A stretch of DNA of 64,000 bases from Stomorhina lunata. Lineage: Eukaryota > Arthropoda > Insecta > Diptera > Rhiniidae. Made by a program: the position numbers and the translations under genes. The notes beneath the pieces are model-generated. The model was not told the origin of the DNA, made no database searches, and saw only the letters and a list, made by a program, of their open reading frames with translations. The stretch spans positions 34,447,292 to 34,511,291 of the forward strand of contig OW121740.1 of the NCBI GenBank assembly GCA_933228675.1, read 5' to 3'. Shown here in pieces: positions 51,328 through 62,330 of this stretch (position 1 is its first letter; every line of letters starts with the position of its first letter).

Positions 51328-52955
51328 AGGGATGAAACGATACAAGTAAACTCGATACTTTTCCTTTGATACCAAGTACTTTTGGTATCGATACTTTACC
51401 ACCAACTACAAAGTAGGCATCGGTAAAAATATACTAGTATGGGTCAAAAGTACTCGTTACATATTACACACACATAAACAATTAAAATTTTATTTTAATT
51501 AATTAAAAAATTAAATTAATTGTTGTAAATAAAGTGCCTAATTCACAAGGAAGGAAACAAGATGTCCACTGGTCAATCAACCGGATTGACGTGTGTTGCA
51601 CAAGAATCTTCGGGTTTCGGAAACGAGGTCCCCGATATCGCTACAACACATTCCAAAGTAGTATCGGTAGAACAGTGTTGTACAATCCACATTGCGGTGG
51701 TGCTCCAGTGAGTCAATAGATATCCTACTATCATCGATAAGCACTTTTGACCCTGTACGCGATCGAGAAGGTCCAAAATAGATTTTGAAGCACCGGCCCA
51801 TAAATAAAGGTTGTATTCCATTTTTGGTCGGATATAGGTGGTGTAAATTTTAAGGAGATCAGTTGAAGTGAAGTATCTCTTACATCGTTTTAGAAAATCT
51901 AGGCACTTGAATGCTTCTTTTTACACTTGAAAGTATGCACATACAATTTTCATGCCCAGAACATCAAGAGCATCTGATTCCTGAATATTTACACTATCCA
52001 TAGATACAGATAAAGTAACATGATCTGCCGTCCATTTATGCGTAAGCATACAACACTAAATCAGCATTAAAGTCGACACTATCCACTCGACCTCATTTGG
52101 AAACGGTTTCGAGATCGCAATTTAATGATTCATTCATGTTTTGTCTTATAACCACAATCCGTGGAAGATCCGATCTTTGGTTAAATGAATACGAATGGCA
52201 AATGTTACTATCATCTGCAAAGGAATAGATGAGATTGGAAGTTTAGCATAGGTCATTAATAAATATAAGAAATATATTAAGTAGGATAAAGAACCTTGCG
52301 GTACCACTGAATTGATCTTGAACTCGTTTGATGAGATCCCAGCTACAACAACTCTTATAGTGCGATCCCAGAGGAAGTTCGATATAAATAAAAGTGCATT
52401 ATGACACACTCTTTCGAATGCCTTGGAAATGTCTAGAGACGCAACTTTACTTTCGCCAAAATGGCGAATAGAACGGCACCATTATTCTGATAGGAGTGCT
52501 AGTAAGTCCCCCGTGGAGCACCCTCTACGAAATATATACTGGCGGTCGCTTAGTAAGTTTTAAGACTCTTAATATTTAACCAAATGGTAATTTACGATAC
52601 TCTTCATTACTTTGGAAAGTGCCAAACAAATCGCTATTAGTCGGTAAAAATTTCTATGTGACAACTATCTGTAACTGTAAATTTTGAATTTTCTAAAAGG
52701 ATACCAAATGTATCTGCATTTTGTGTTACGCTTGATATATAGACTGAATCAATGAATGAAAAAAGCTTCTTGGGTGTATCAAAACATGTTTTGGAAAACA
52801 CAGCATTCACTAGTGCCAATATTTATTAGGTTTATTTTGACCAATACAAGTAAGTATCGATAGTTTTATTGCGATACTAAGCAGATGCCGTTACTTTGCG
52901 ATCGATACTGTATCGAGTAAAAGTATCGATATTATAAAGGTATCGTTTCATCCCT
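51328..52955. mobile_element. TIR element (possible hAT-like MITE) carrying a nested LINE fragment
   Basis: Terminal inverted repeats are AGGGATGAAACGATAC at the left and GTATCGTTTCATCCCT at the right. They are flanked by imperfect 10-bp direct repeats ATCTAGAGCT (51318-51327) and ATCTATAGCT (52956-52965). The arms contain repeated GTATCGATAC-like motifs (51345-51425 and 52850-52945). Without the nested retrotransposon fragment the element would be only about 330 bp and non-coding. The hAT assignment is a guess from the end sequence and the approximate duplication length. Confidence 0.65.
51535..52830 (-). pseudogene. Non-LTR retrotransposon reverse transcriptase, frameshifted relic
   Basis: Minus-strand motifs in order: KVASLDISKAFERVCHNALL (about 52455-52395, first catalytic Asp present); FLWDRTIRVVVAGISSNEF; INSVVPQGSLSYLIYFL; SFADDSNICHS (about 52230-52195, FADD active site intact); then the 3' region LWAGASKSILDLLDRVQG (about 51810-51750); and DDSRISIDSLEHHRNVDC with LFYRYYFGMC. 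Frames change several times and a segment between the FADD motif and the 3' part is reduced. The order matches the RT and C-terminal region of insect non-LTR elements of the jockey/R1-like group. The fragment lies inside the TIR element at 51328-52955. Confidence 0.8.
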
Positions 52956-53060
52956 ATCTATAGCTAGGTAACGATTCTTCTATAGCTAGAAAAGCCACCA
53001 TTACTCTTTTTAGAGCTTGTGAAGCTTCAAAGATTTTTCCCTTACAATGAGTCTCTTTAA
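52956..53060 (-). pseudogene. Non-LTR reverse transcriptase relic, copy 3 (second part)
   Basis: The minus strand gives VAFLAIEESLPS, corresponding to the FLDIKGAFNNV motif of copies 1 and 2, here heavily mutated. Reading across the TIR element, it continues into VKSLSNL at 51310-51290. The TIR element therefore split this copy. Confidence 0.45.
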
Positions 53061-53456
53061 AGTCTTCAGGGAAATTAAGACATTCTGATAGGTCTTAAAT
53101 CTTTAGGTCCTGTATGAGAAGTGCATCCAAAAGAGATGTACATTATTATTTGTTACACAAAATTTTTGAAAAAAATTCAAATAAATAATAAAGACATGAC
53201 AAGATGTTTGGAATATACAAATAGACAGACGGATATATGGAACAGCAGAAGAAACTCTACTTAACAGTCAGGAATTAACTGACGTATAGACGGACTACCT
53301 TCATGCCTGCATGAAGAGTAAGTGATGAAGAAGACATTCATACTTTTTTGTTTTTTTTTTTTGATTGCTTGTTAAACAAACAGATCTACATGTTTAAAAA
53401 GACTAAAATAAATAAACGTCAGGAATTTTACAACACGCTTTCTTATCAATTTTCTT
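53061..53456. other. Spacer, no feature
   Basis: AT-rich; no ORF or repeat recognised apart from a poly-T run near 53350. Confidence 0.45.
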
Positions 53457-53594
53457 TTTATACCCTTCACCAATAGGTGAAAGGGTATTATAAGTTTGTG
53501 ATTCCGTTTGTAATTTTTTTATTAGTGATCGTAGACCCCATAAAAATTATACCGATCGACTCAGAATCGGGAGGAGAATCGATTAAGCGATGTC

Positions 53595-53626
<32 letters not shown>

Positions 53627-55560
53627 CGTCTGTCTGTCTGTCTGTTGAAATCAAGTTTCTGAAGCCCCTGGAGGATGGACTTACATAAATTATATATCAG
53701 ATTTTAGGAAATTCTCCCGCAATGAACGCTATTAAATTTCATTAAAATCGGTTTATAACCACCGAAAATATCGAAAAAATACCAAAAATTAGACGAAAAT
53801 TTGAAAATTTTTGATTGAAACACACTTTTAAATAACAAGAGAAAAAAGATACTCGTGGTGTACATGTAATAATATATTATATATCAGATTGTAGGAAATA
53901 TTTTCCCAAAGCACTCTGTAAAATTTCATCAAAATCGGTCCATAAACAACTGAGATATCGCCAAAACACTGAATTTGATGTATCGCAAATTGCCCAAAGA
54001 ACACATTAGAGAATGTTTGTTGAAAAAATTAAATGCAGAAATAGGAAAAACTATCCTCCTTTAGTACGGACCTACATAAATTTTATATCAGATTTTAGGA
54101 AATTCCCCCACCAAGCACGTTATTAAATTTTATCAAAAGCGGTCTATAAACAATTGAGATATCGCCATAACACTACATTTGATGTACAGCAAATTGCCCA
54201 AAGTACGTGTCTAAGAAATTTTGTTTACATTTTGTAAGTATTGTTTCAGCGATATCTCAGGTGTTTATGGACCGATTGTGATGAAATTTGACATCGTTCT
54301 TTATGGGAGGATTTTCTAAAATCTGATATATATACTCCACAAATCTGATTATGAATACCATTCAAATTGTACCGATCAACTCAGAATCGGCACAAGAATC
54401 GATTTCGCGACCTCCGTCCGTCTGTCCGTCCGTCTATTTGTTTGCCCGTCCGTCCGTCTGTTTGTTTGTCCGTCCGTCTATATGTCCGTCCGTCTACCTG
54501 TCTGTCCTTTTTATACCTTCACCAATAGGTGAAAGGGTATTATAAGTTTGTGATTCCGTTTGTAATTTTTTTATTAGTGATCGTAGACCCCATAAAAATT
54601 ATACCGATCGACTCAGAATCGGGAGGAGAATCGATTAAGCGATGTCCGTCTGTCTGTCTGTCCGTCCGTCTGTCTGTCTGTCTGTCTGTCTGTCTGTTGA
54701 AATCAAGTTCCTGAAGCCCCTGGAGGATGGACTTACATAAATTATATATCAGATTTTAGGAAATTCTCCCGCAATGAACGCTATTAAATTTCATTAAAAT
54801 CGGTTTATAAACACCGAAAATATCGAAAAAATACCAAAAATTAGACGAAAATTTGAAAATTTTTGATTGAAACACACTTTTAAATAACAAGAGAAAAAAG
54901 ATACTCCTGGTGTACATGTGATAACATGTTATATATCAGATTGTAGGAAATATTTTCCCAAAGCACTCTAAAATTTCATTAAAATCGGTCCATAAACAAC
55001 TGAGATATCGCCAAAACACTGAATTTGATGTATCGCAAATTGCCCAAAGAACACATTAGAGAATGTTTGTTGAAAAAATTAAATGCAGAAATAGGAAAAA
55101 CTATCCTCCTTTAGTACGGACCTACATAAATTTTATATCAGATTTTAGGAAATTCCCCCACCAAGCACGTTATTAAATTTTATCAAAAGCGGTCTATATA
55201 CAATTGAGATATCGCCATAACACTACATTTGATGTACAGCAAATTGCCCAAAGTACGTGTCTAAGAAATTTTGTTTACATTTTGTAAGTATTGTTTCAGC
55301 GATATCTCAGGTGTTTATGGACCGATTGTGATGAAATTTGACATCGTTCTTTATGGGAGGATTTTCTAAAATCTGATATATATACTCCACAAATCTGATT
55401 ATGAATACCATTCAAATTGTACCGATCAACACAGAATCGGCACAAGAATCGATTTCGCGACCTCCGTCCGTCTGTTTGTATGCCCGTCCGTCCGTCTGTT
55501 TGTTTGTCCGTCCGTCTATATGTCCGTCCGTCTACCTGTCTGTCCTTTTTTCTGTTGTAG
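53457..55560. repeat. Two-copy tandem duplication, period 1,052 bp
   Basis: The segment starting ACCAATAGGTGAAAGGGTAT at 53469 recurs at 54521 and stays nearly identical to its end. Differences are a one-base deletion in TATACC(C)TTC, changes in (GTCY)n length, and a few substitutions (for example CTCGTGG versus CTCCTGG near 53852/54903). Each unit itself carries two related halves, one starting with GACCCCATAAAAATTATACC and one with GAATACCATTCAAATTGTAC, so the duplication sits on top of an older internal repeat. Confidence 0.92.
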
Positions 55561-56903
55561 TCAAGTTTTTGGAGCTCCTGTTTTGTCCATATCTCAGATG
55601 TTTATTTTGATGAAGTTTAATAGCGTCCTTCGCAGGGGATTATCTAAATCCTGATGCATTCTGTAATTTGTGGTAGATATAATTTAGCGTTTAAGCGATA
55701 ATGTTTTGATCGACAATGTTGAAATTCAGGGTGGGACAATTCAGGAGCTCCACAAATCTGGTTTTAGCAGACAGACACACTGCATTTATCTTAATTTTGT
55801 GTCTGACTTTTGAACATTATGATAACATTTGAGAATGTATTATATATCAAATTATAGGTAATCTTCTTAGGAAGTACAAAAATGCAGCTAATTACATGAT
55901 ATCCGTTCAAAACCTACATATGTATGTATCTCACATATCAACAAAAATTTAAATTTTTTAATTGCAATTGGGAGAAATCCGTTCACGTTTGACAATTGAT
56001 CCCGTAAAACTTCGCCTAAGGCAATCTCTTAGTAGCTAATAAATGACAAATTATAATAGATACGATGATGACATTTAGTATAAAGACGTTGTACAATATT
56101 GATATTCAGGACAATAGCGCCCAAAATAAACTTTCTAGAGGGACAACATTTTACAAAAGTATTTCTGATTTTTTGAAAAGTTCGATATTGAAAATGGGCG
56201 AGCTCTATTCACATTTAGTGAAATCTCCCATATAAACCCGACCGGGAATCGATTTAATGCTGATAAATTAAATTACATTAAAATTGCACAAAGAACTAGA
56301 GCAAAACTTTCCAAACATCCATCGGACAGATCGAAAGAACTATACATCCCAAATATTATTGATGAAGTGTTCATTTTAATTAATTAACTAACTTCAAATT
56401 AATAAGTAAACTTTTCCGACAAAGCTGATAACCATCCATTCAAAAGCTGTATATTTCACGTATGTATCTAAAACTAAGAGTGTATACCCTATAATTTTAA
56501 GGCTTGTATACATTGACAATCATTGTTAAAGCTTTGACCTAAATCAGTCCGCTAACTTCAGAGTTTTACATAACTAATCAAGAATGCATGCCAGAATACT
56601 TAAACTTCATCAAATCTTGTAGTCTAGTAATCATTATCTTTCACAAAGGGACCACTTTAGAACCCAAGTGAAGCTTCCCTAGACATCAGCCACCTGCCCA
56701 ACCTAACCTTTGGGTGCATAACTATTCTAGATGATGACGCCACCGAAAAGGTTTTCGTTTTCCGACTCTTAATTTTAAAGACTCTTTGCATATAATACTA
56801 GTATAACCAAATATTGCTACGAATTACATTAAGTACTTTTGGAACACCATTGGTGAAGGGTATCCAAGATTCGGCAAAGCCGAATATACCACTCTTACTT
56901 GTT
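53457..56903 (-). mobile_element. Long hairpin-end element, family C, with internal tandem duplication
   Basis: The left boundary is TATACCCTTCACCAATAGG with the immediate foldback GTGAAAGGGTATTATA. The right boundary is CCATTGGTGAAGGGTATCC, then the hairpin TTCGGCAAAGCCGAA and CTCTTACTTGTTT. The right end is thus the reverse complement of the ACAAGTAAGAG opening of family A. (GTCY)n tracts occur at 53590-53645, 54415-54507, 54640-54697 and 55460-55548. The part at 55900-56300 is a diverged relative of family A modules (TCCGTTCACGTTTGACAATT). No protein is encoded. This architecture fits a dipteran mini-me/DINE-1-like element, by inference. Confidence 0.68.
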
Positions 56904-57406
56904 TCATACTTAAATATTAACTTTTTTATATAATTTTTCTGTATTTTTTTTTCAACACAAACAAGTAAGTATGTATCTTTAAAGTCGTTGTAGAGCAATA
57001 ATGATGAAAAATAAAATAAAAACTAATGCAACAACAATTACCATTCAGAACAAAAAAAATGTTATAATAATGATAAAATCCATAAAAACAAAAAAATAAA
57101 GTGAGGACATTTGAAGTCACTTTAAGTGCGATCAGAGCATGAACGAAATTCATAAAACATTTCAACACAAAATAAATACATAAGAATTTTAAACGACAGA
57201 CACAGTCAAGACAGACACTGATAGAAAGAACTTCATCGAAACGCCAACTGACAGCTCCGAACTAAAGCAAGGAAAATATTTTTTATGTGTTTTAAGGTTA
57301 TAATAAAGCATTTAATTAAATGATATTAAGAAAACTTTTATAAGATTAGGAAAACTCGTAAAAGAATTTTTAAATTTAAGTATGTTTTTTTTAATTTATT
57401 GCTTTT
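56904..57406. other. AT-rich DNA, no feature
   Basis: Short overlapping frames only; no recognised protein or repeat. Confidence 0.45.
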
Positions 57407-57617
57407 GTAACACGTTTAAGTTAATATTTCATAAATTTTAGATTATTGTCTTTGTGTTGTTAGCGGTAATTCTTTCTTCATCCAAAACTATCTGTTATGT
57501 ACTTGTAGGAAATGAAAGCTTATAATGTCTACTTTCTGTACTATTAATATAATATTTGCCACAACTTATTAATATAATAAGTTAATATAATATCCTTATT
57601 GTTTTTCAATTCACCAG

Positions 57618-58680
57618 GGCCCTATTTCACTAAGCTAAAAGTCTACAATTACAAGTGTTTTTGCCTGTAAAATTGTGAACTTGTAAAAAATTGTGTTTCA
57701 TTAAAATACAATTACAAGTTTGTAGCTACAAGTGATTTTTACAATTCACAAGTTTACAAGTCATAATTCTACAAGTTTACAAGTCATACTTCTACAAGTT
57801 TTGTTTCACTAATCTAAATTTGTACTTGCACACTTGTAGAATTGTCGAAAAAAAGCATTGGGTCGACTGAGACTCTCAAAAAATTTTTACAAGTTACAAG
57901 TGAATGATAAATTGAATTTAAATTTGGTTTTTAACTATCTTTTAATAAAAATTAGTTAAAATTAACACAAAATCAAATCAATATTAATGGCCATTTATTT
58001 ATTTTGAATGAATTTTATTGGTGTACTAAAGGTGGTCTATGACCAATAATTCTATGCGTTACATACATCAGCCCAAACTTATAATACGCTTTCCATCTAT
58101 AGTAATGAAGGATATGAAAATATAATCATGTATGCAGAATAAGGGAAATCAATGATGTTCTTAACTCAAGGATACCTCAAAAAACATATCTTCCATTTTC
58201 TTTATCATTTTCTCAAATACGGCTAATAGTGTAGACAACAAAATATGAAACCCAAAAAAATGAGCCCATGGTAGATCGGAAAACAAAAAACTTTTTCATA
58301 AACAATTCCGTATCAAAAGTTATAGGCATATATAGTGGGTATATTTCGGAAAAAATCTTGAAAAAAACGAACTTTGAACCGCCATGAAGAAGTGTAAAAA
58401 TTGCCTAGGCTAGGATAATGTATAAAATTTCATGAAAATCGTAGACGGTGTGGTTCAGTACGAGTTCAAAAATGTTTTATTTGACTCCATATATTTATTA
58501 AAATATTTTATTTTATTAAAATTGTAGAAATTGTAATTATAGAAATTGTAGTTTACAAGTCCAAAAAGCTACAATTGTTGTGAAAATTTTAATGAAACAC
58601 AATTGAACAGCTCTTGTAAGAATTAGACTTGTAATTGTAACTTTTAAACTTGTAGAATTGTAGTTTAGTGAAATAGGGCC
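57618..58680. mobile_element. 1,063-bp TIR element with tacaag-type internal repeats
   Basis: The ends are GGCCCTATTTCACTAA at the left and TTAGTGAAATAGGGCC at the right. CAG at 57615-57617 and at 58681-58683 gives an apparent 3-bp target duplication. Both arms are rich in ACAAGT/ACTTGT words in opposite sense (for example TCTACAAGTTTACAAGTCAT at the left, CTTGTAATTGTAACTTTTAA at the right), so the arms can fold back. It has no transposase. The centre contains a diverged family B remnant (58015-58110). The superfamily is not assigned. Confidence 0.78.
58015..58110 (+). mobile_element. Family B element 3'-end remnant inside the TIR element
   Basis: TTCTATGCGTTACATACATC followed by AGCCCAAACTTATAATACGC and a degraded foldback (CTTTCCATCTATAGTAATGA) matches the 3' end of the family B element at 31830-31909. 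It shows a third level of nesting: remnant in TIR element in tandem repeat. Confidence 0.5.
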
Positions 58681-59335
58681 CAGTTATTAGATGATGAACT
58701 ATTTTGAAACAAGCTTTTAATTTTGAAAAGCTATTTTATTTTCTATTATTAAATTCGCTCGATTTCGTAACACGTTTAAGTTAATATTTCATAAATTTTA
58801 GATTATTGTCTTCGTGTTTTTAGAGGTAATTTTTACTTTATCCAAATCTATCTGTTATGTGCTTGTACCAAATGAAAGGTTATAATGTCTATTTTTTGTA
58901 CTATTAAAATCAACTGCAGCCTTTTGCCCCAGCTGTTTGTTAATATAATATCCTTATGGTTTTTCAATTGTTTGAGCTTAGATTGGTCGCACTAGAACAA
59001 AATTTACAATGAATATAACAGTTATTATATGAACTATGAACTATTTTGAAACAAGCTTTTAATTTCGAAAAGCTACTTTATTTTCTATTGTTAAATTCGC
59101 TCGATTTCGTAACACGTTTAAGTTAATATTTCATAAATTTTTGCTTATTGTCTTCGCGTTGTTAGAGGCAATTCTATCTTCATCCAAAACTATCTGTTAA
59201 GTTCTTGTACGAAATGAAAGCCTATAATGTCTACTTTCTGTACTATCAAAATAAACTGCAGCCAGTTGCCAAAGCTAATAAAATATCCTTATTATTTTCA
59301 GATTGTCTGAGCTTAGTTTATAGTTTGTTGGGTTC

Positions 59336-60126
59336 GTAACAGTTTTTAGATTATGAACGATTTCGGCGCAATCTTTTAATTTCAAAAAGCAATTTTTTCA
59401 CTATCTTTTCTATTTAACTATATAGTATTAAAATCTCTGATCATTAGGAAAGTATAGACACAATATAGTATATACTATTTAAAGTCTACAATATCGATCT
59501 CCATCTTGAATATTTTTTTTTTAAGAGTAAATACTTTTTAATAAAAGGTTTTTTTTCTTGACTCGATTTCAAAATGGAACGAGTAGTTGTTGTATGTCTA
59601 AAAATGTCAGTCATTGTTGCTGCCATAATTGCTTCACATTTTCAAGTCATCATCAGACATCAACATCAGTGAGACATCAGTCAAACAATACAAAACAATT
59701 ATTAATAAAAAACTCGAAAAAAAATAAAATAATAACATTTTCCAGAGAATACGAACAAAAAAAACGTAGAAAACAAAATAATAAAATATAAAAATTTATG
59801 AAGAGGGACAGACAGACAGACGGTAAATACTTAGTGCTCCAATAAAACTTAGCAAAACTGTACTTAACTTTTGTTATTTATTGTGTCATTTAATAATTAT
59901 TCAACCCAGCAAACACTGGAAAGTTAATGCAAATTCACTGACATTGAGTAAAACAAATTTTCTCTAACCTTAAAGAAGAGTTAGAGATTTATAGCTTTCT
60001 CAATAGTGATTTAAGGGTCTAAGATAATTGTGCTTGCTAAAGTACGAAACTGCCGCGTCTGTATAATATGTTAGTTGCGACTGCAAGCGGTCGTTTGTCT
60101 CGAATTGAGCGGCTCGCTTTACAAAC
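59336..60126. other. AT-rich DNA, no recognised gene
   Basis: A 77-codon frame at 59558-59791 is Asn/Lys/Ser/Cys-rich and not recognisable. A GACAGACAGACGG scrap lies at 59810. Otherwise nothing is supported. Confidence 0.45.
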
Positions 60127-60387
60127 ATGGCTTGTGTCTTTGGACTCATCACCCATCGACTTAGCACTTACGATGTTTTAAGCATGGAAAGAAACAGCAT
60201 TGCAGAATATACCACTCCAAGGGGTAATCATGCGAGAAATCCCTCTGCTACGGCAGCTGGAACAAGAATTTTGGACGTGCTTAATCTATGCGAGAACATG
60301 CTGGTGAATGAAGTCAATTCTATCCGAAAACATCGGACAATAAAACCTCAGTACCTGGTTGACCGAGCCTTGCTCGGGGCTTTATGA
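60127..60387 (+). CDS. 86-codon open frame of unknown nature
   Basis: An ATG-initiated frame (MACVFGLITHRLSTYDV) ending at TGA, in a locally more GC-balanced stretch. The peptide has no low-complexity bias, ends KPQYLVDRALLGAL, and has no signal peptide or membrane segment. I do not recognise a family. It lies just upstream of a 132-bp tandem repeat and 1.5 kb from a retrotransposon, so it may be a mobile-element fragment or a chance frame rather than a host exon. The start is simply the first ATG. Confidence 0.2.
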   Translation: MACVFGLITHRLSTYDVLSMERNSIAEYTTPRGNHARNPSATAAGTRILDVLNLCENMLVNEVNSIRKHRTIKPQYLVDRALLGAL

Positions 60388-60435
60388 TAAGCACTTTGAG
60401 GCAAATTTTAAAGTTTTTATATATTTTATTTTATA

Positions 60436-61090
60436 CAGTTACAGTTTAACTCATTTTAAATAATTTTAAAAATTGGTCATACCAACAGAAACCTCCGTCG
60501 ACTCATGCGCAACAACTTTGCTAAAGATTATAGTCTGATCAAATGCACACTTTACGATTTAATTCATTTTGAGTAATTTTCAGTGGCGCCACCTGTTGGA
60601 CTTTGGTCATTCCAATTAATAAACCTTCGTCGGATTATCCGCAATAACTTTGCTAAAAATTATAGTATGATTAAATGTACAGTTTACGATTAAATTGACT
60701 TTAAGTAAATTTCAGTGGCGCCACCTGTCGAAATTTCTTCATACCAACTAAGAAACCTTCGTCGGCTCATGTGCAACAACATTGCTAAAGATTATAGCAT
60801 GATTATATGTACAGCTTACGATTAAATTGACTTTGAGTAATTTTCAGTAGCGCCACCTGTCGGAAATTATTCATATCAATTAAAAAGCATTCGCCGGCTC
60901 ATGCGCTACAACTTTGCAAAAGATCATAGTATGATCAAATGTACAGTTTACGATTTAATTAATTTTTAGTAATTTTCAGTGGCGCCACCTGTCGGAAATT
61001 CGGTTTACCAACTTAAAAACCTCCGCCGGCTTATCCGCAACATCTTTGCTAAAGAGCATAACATGATCAAACTTACAGTTTACTATTCTA
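60436..61090. repeat. 132-bp tandem repeat, about five copies
   Basis: The marker CAGTGGCGCCACCTG occurs at 60581, 60713, 60845 (one change, CAGTAGCGCC) and 60977, exactly 132 bp apart each time. Partial copies extend to both sides. Other conserved parts are AACTTTGCTAAAGATTATAG and ACCTTCGTCGGCTCATG. The TGGCGCCA palindrome is the most conserved block. Function unknown; it may be the end region of an unidentified element. Confidence 0.9.
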
Positions 61091-61733
61091 TAAAGAACAT
61101 ACATACAGACAAACATTCATTTGTTTTAAAGTTATAACATTACATTACTAATTTTTTCCCCTTTTTATCCCCTAATTTCAAAAAGTTCCATATGCATAAT
61201 TGGTACTTCTTTGGTACCAATTGAATTCGGTACATTTTATTAGAAAGCAGTTAACATAATTTTCCTATTCATATTACTTTTGAAGATGTTAAGTTATCAG
61301 TTTATCCCTTTTTTACACATCTTGGCCACAAAATCAAAAAAGTACCAAATACGTGTTCAATATTTCTTTCACATCTATTGATTGCAGTACAAAGTTTTTT
61401 TCTATATTCCTTAGTTTAAAATATAAGAGAGGGTTAAAAAGGTACCAAAAAAAACTATTTTCACCCTTTTTTACCCCTTATCGGACATAGCTTCAAAAAA
61501 GTACCAAACACCTATCCGTTTATTTTCATAGCTGTTTAAAACGTAATTTAAATTTTGTTTCTATACCTATTACTTAAGGAGATATAGCGTTTTCGATTTT
61601 TTCCCCTTTTTACCCGTTTTTACCCTCTTAGAGGCAAAGGTTCCAAAAGTCCCTTCTTCTTCGACCTATACATCAAAAAAGATACCCACTGTCCAAATTT
61701 TATCAAAATCGTTAGAGCCGTTTTCGAGATAGT

Positions 61734-61740
<7 letters not shown>
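61091..61740. repeat. Modular repeat with TTTTTCCCC and GTACCAAA blocks
   Basis: Four loosely repeated modules contain a run such as TTTTTTCCCCTTTTTA followed by CAAAAAAGTACCAAA or similar (about 61150, 61300, 61460 and 61600). They are followed by TCAAAATCGTTAGAGCCGTT and TTCGAGATAGTCATTC, then (TA)n. This ending resembles the tail of many insect interspersed repeats. I cannot name the element. Confidence 0.45.

Positions 61741-61764
<24 letters not shown>
61741..61764. repeat. (TA)n microsatellite
   Basis: Short TA tract terminating the preceding modular repeat; the retrotransposon relic starts about 40 bp further on. Confidence 0.9.
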
Positions 61765-61799
61765 CAATTATTGCTCGTTTAAGAATATAAGATACATTC

Positions 61800-62330
61800 A
61801 TGAAGGAAAGGTTGAAGTTTGCGAAGTGGAACTTGCATACGTTACACGAAATTGGAAAATTAGAACAGCGCATTATAAAATTGACTTGTTGGCGGTTCAA
61901 GAAGCATGATAGACAAGGCAAGGGGAAGTATGGAATGAAAAAACTGTGTTTCTTATCTTGGGTCTCCCGGATGGCGATGAGCATAGTAGAGTTATAGGCT
62001 TTCTAATATCCAAATAAAATAGAAAGGCCTATCAGTGAGAGGGTAATGGAAATCAAACCCAATTTGATCATTATCAATGTCGACGCTCCAATTGAAATTC
62101 TGTCTGAAAGCGATAAAGATGAATTTTTCGATACACTCAGCAGTTGGATGAACTACAATGTACACAACTGTGATATTACAATAGTACTTGGCGACTTTAA
62201 CGCCAAGGTAGGTTCAAACAATACCGGTTTGGTGCATTACATTGGTAAGAACGGTGTCGAAGTAAGAAACGATAAAGGAAGAAGATTGATAGAGCTATTC
62301 TGTGAAAGAAAACTATTTTCCTCATAAAGA
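61800..62330 (+). pseudogene. Non-LTR retrotransposon endonuclease domain relic
   Basis: The translation shows KFAKWNLHTLHEIGKLEQRI (start of an AP-endonuclease-like domain, usual form WNVRTLYQTGKL). After frame changes it gives KPNLIIINVDAPIE, DKDEFFDTLSSWM, ITIVLGDFNAKVGSNNTG and NDKGRRLIELFCERKL. The GDFNAKVG motif is the hallmark of the endonuclease of LINE-type elements. Parts of the domain between residues about 65 and 85 are missing, and at least two frame shifts are needed. It is the 5' part of the element that runs to the window edge. An imperfect duplication, AGAAGATTGATAGAGCTATK (62280 and 62328), follows. Confidence 0.82.

Larger units (their letters stand above)
57407..59335. repeat. 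Tandem repeat of about 340 bp, three copies, interrupted by a TIR element
   Basis: The marker GTAACACGTTTAAGTTAATA starts at 57407, 58767 and 59109. The last two are 342 bp apart; the first two are about 297 bp apart once the 1,063-bp TIR element is removed. Each unit also holds ACTATCTGTTATGTACTTGT-like and ACTATTTTGAAACAAGCTTT segments. No coding function is apparent. Confidence 0.85.

Noticed and set aside
60581..60596. TGGCGCCA block as a retroviral primer binding site
   Set aside because: It occurs four times at 132-bp intervals, lacks the remainder of a tRNA-complementary site, and there are no long terminal repeats or gag/pol sequences nearby.
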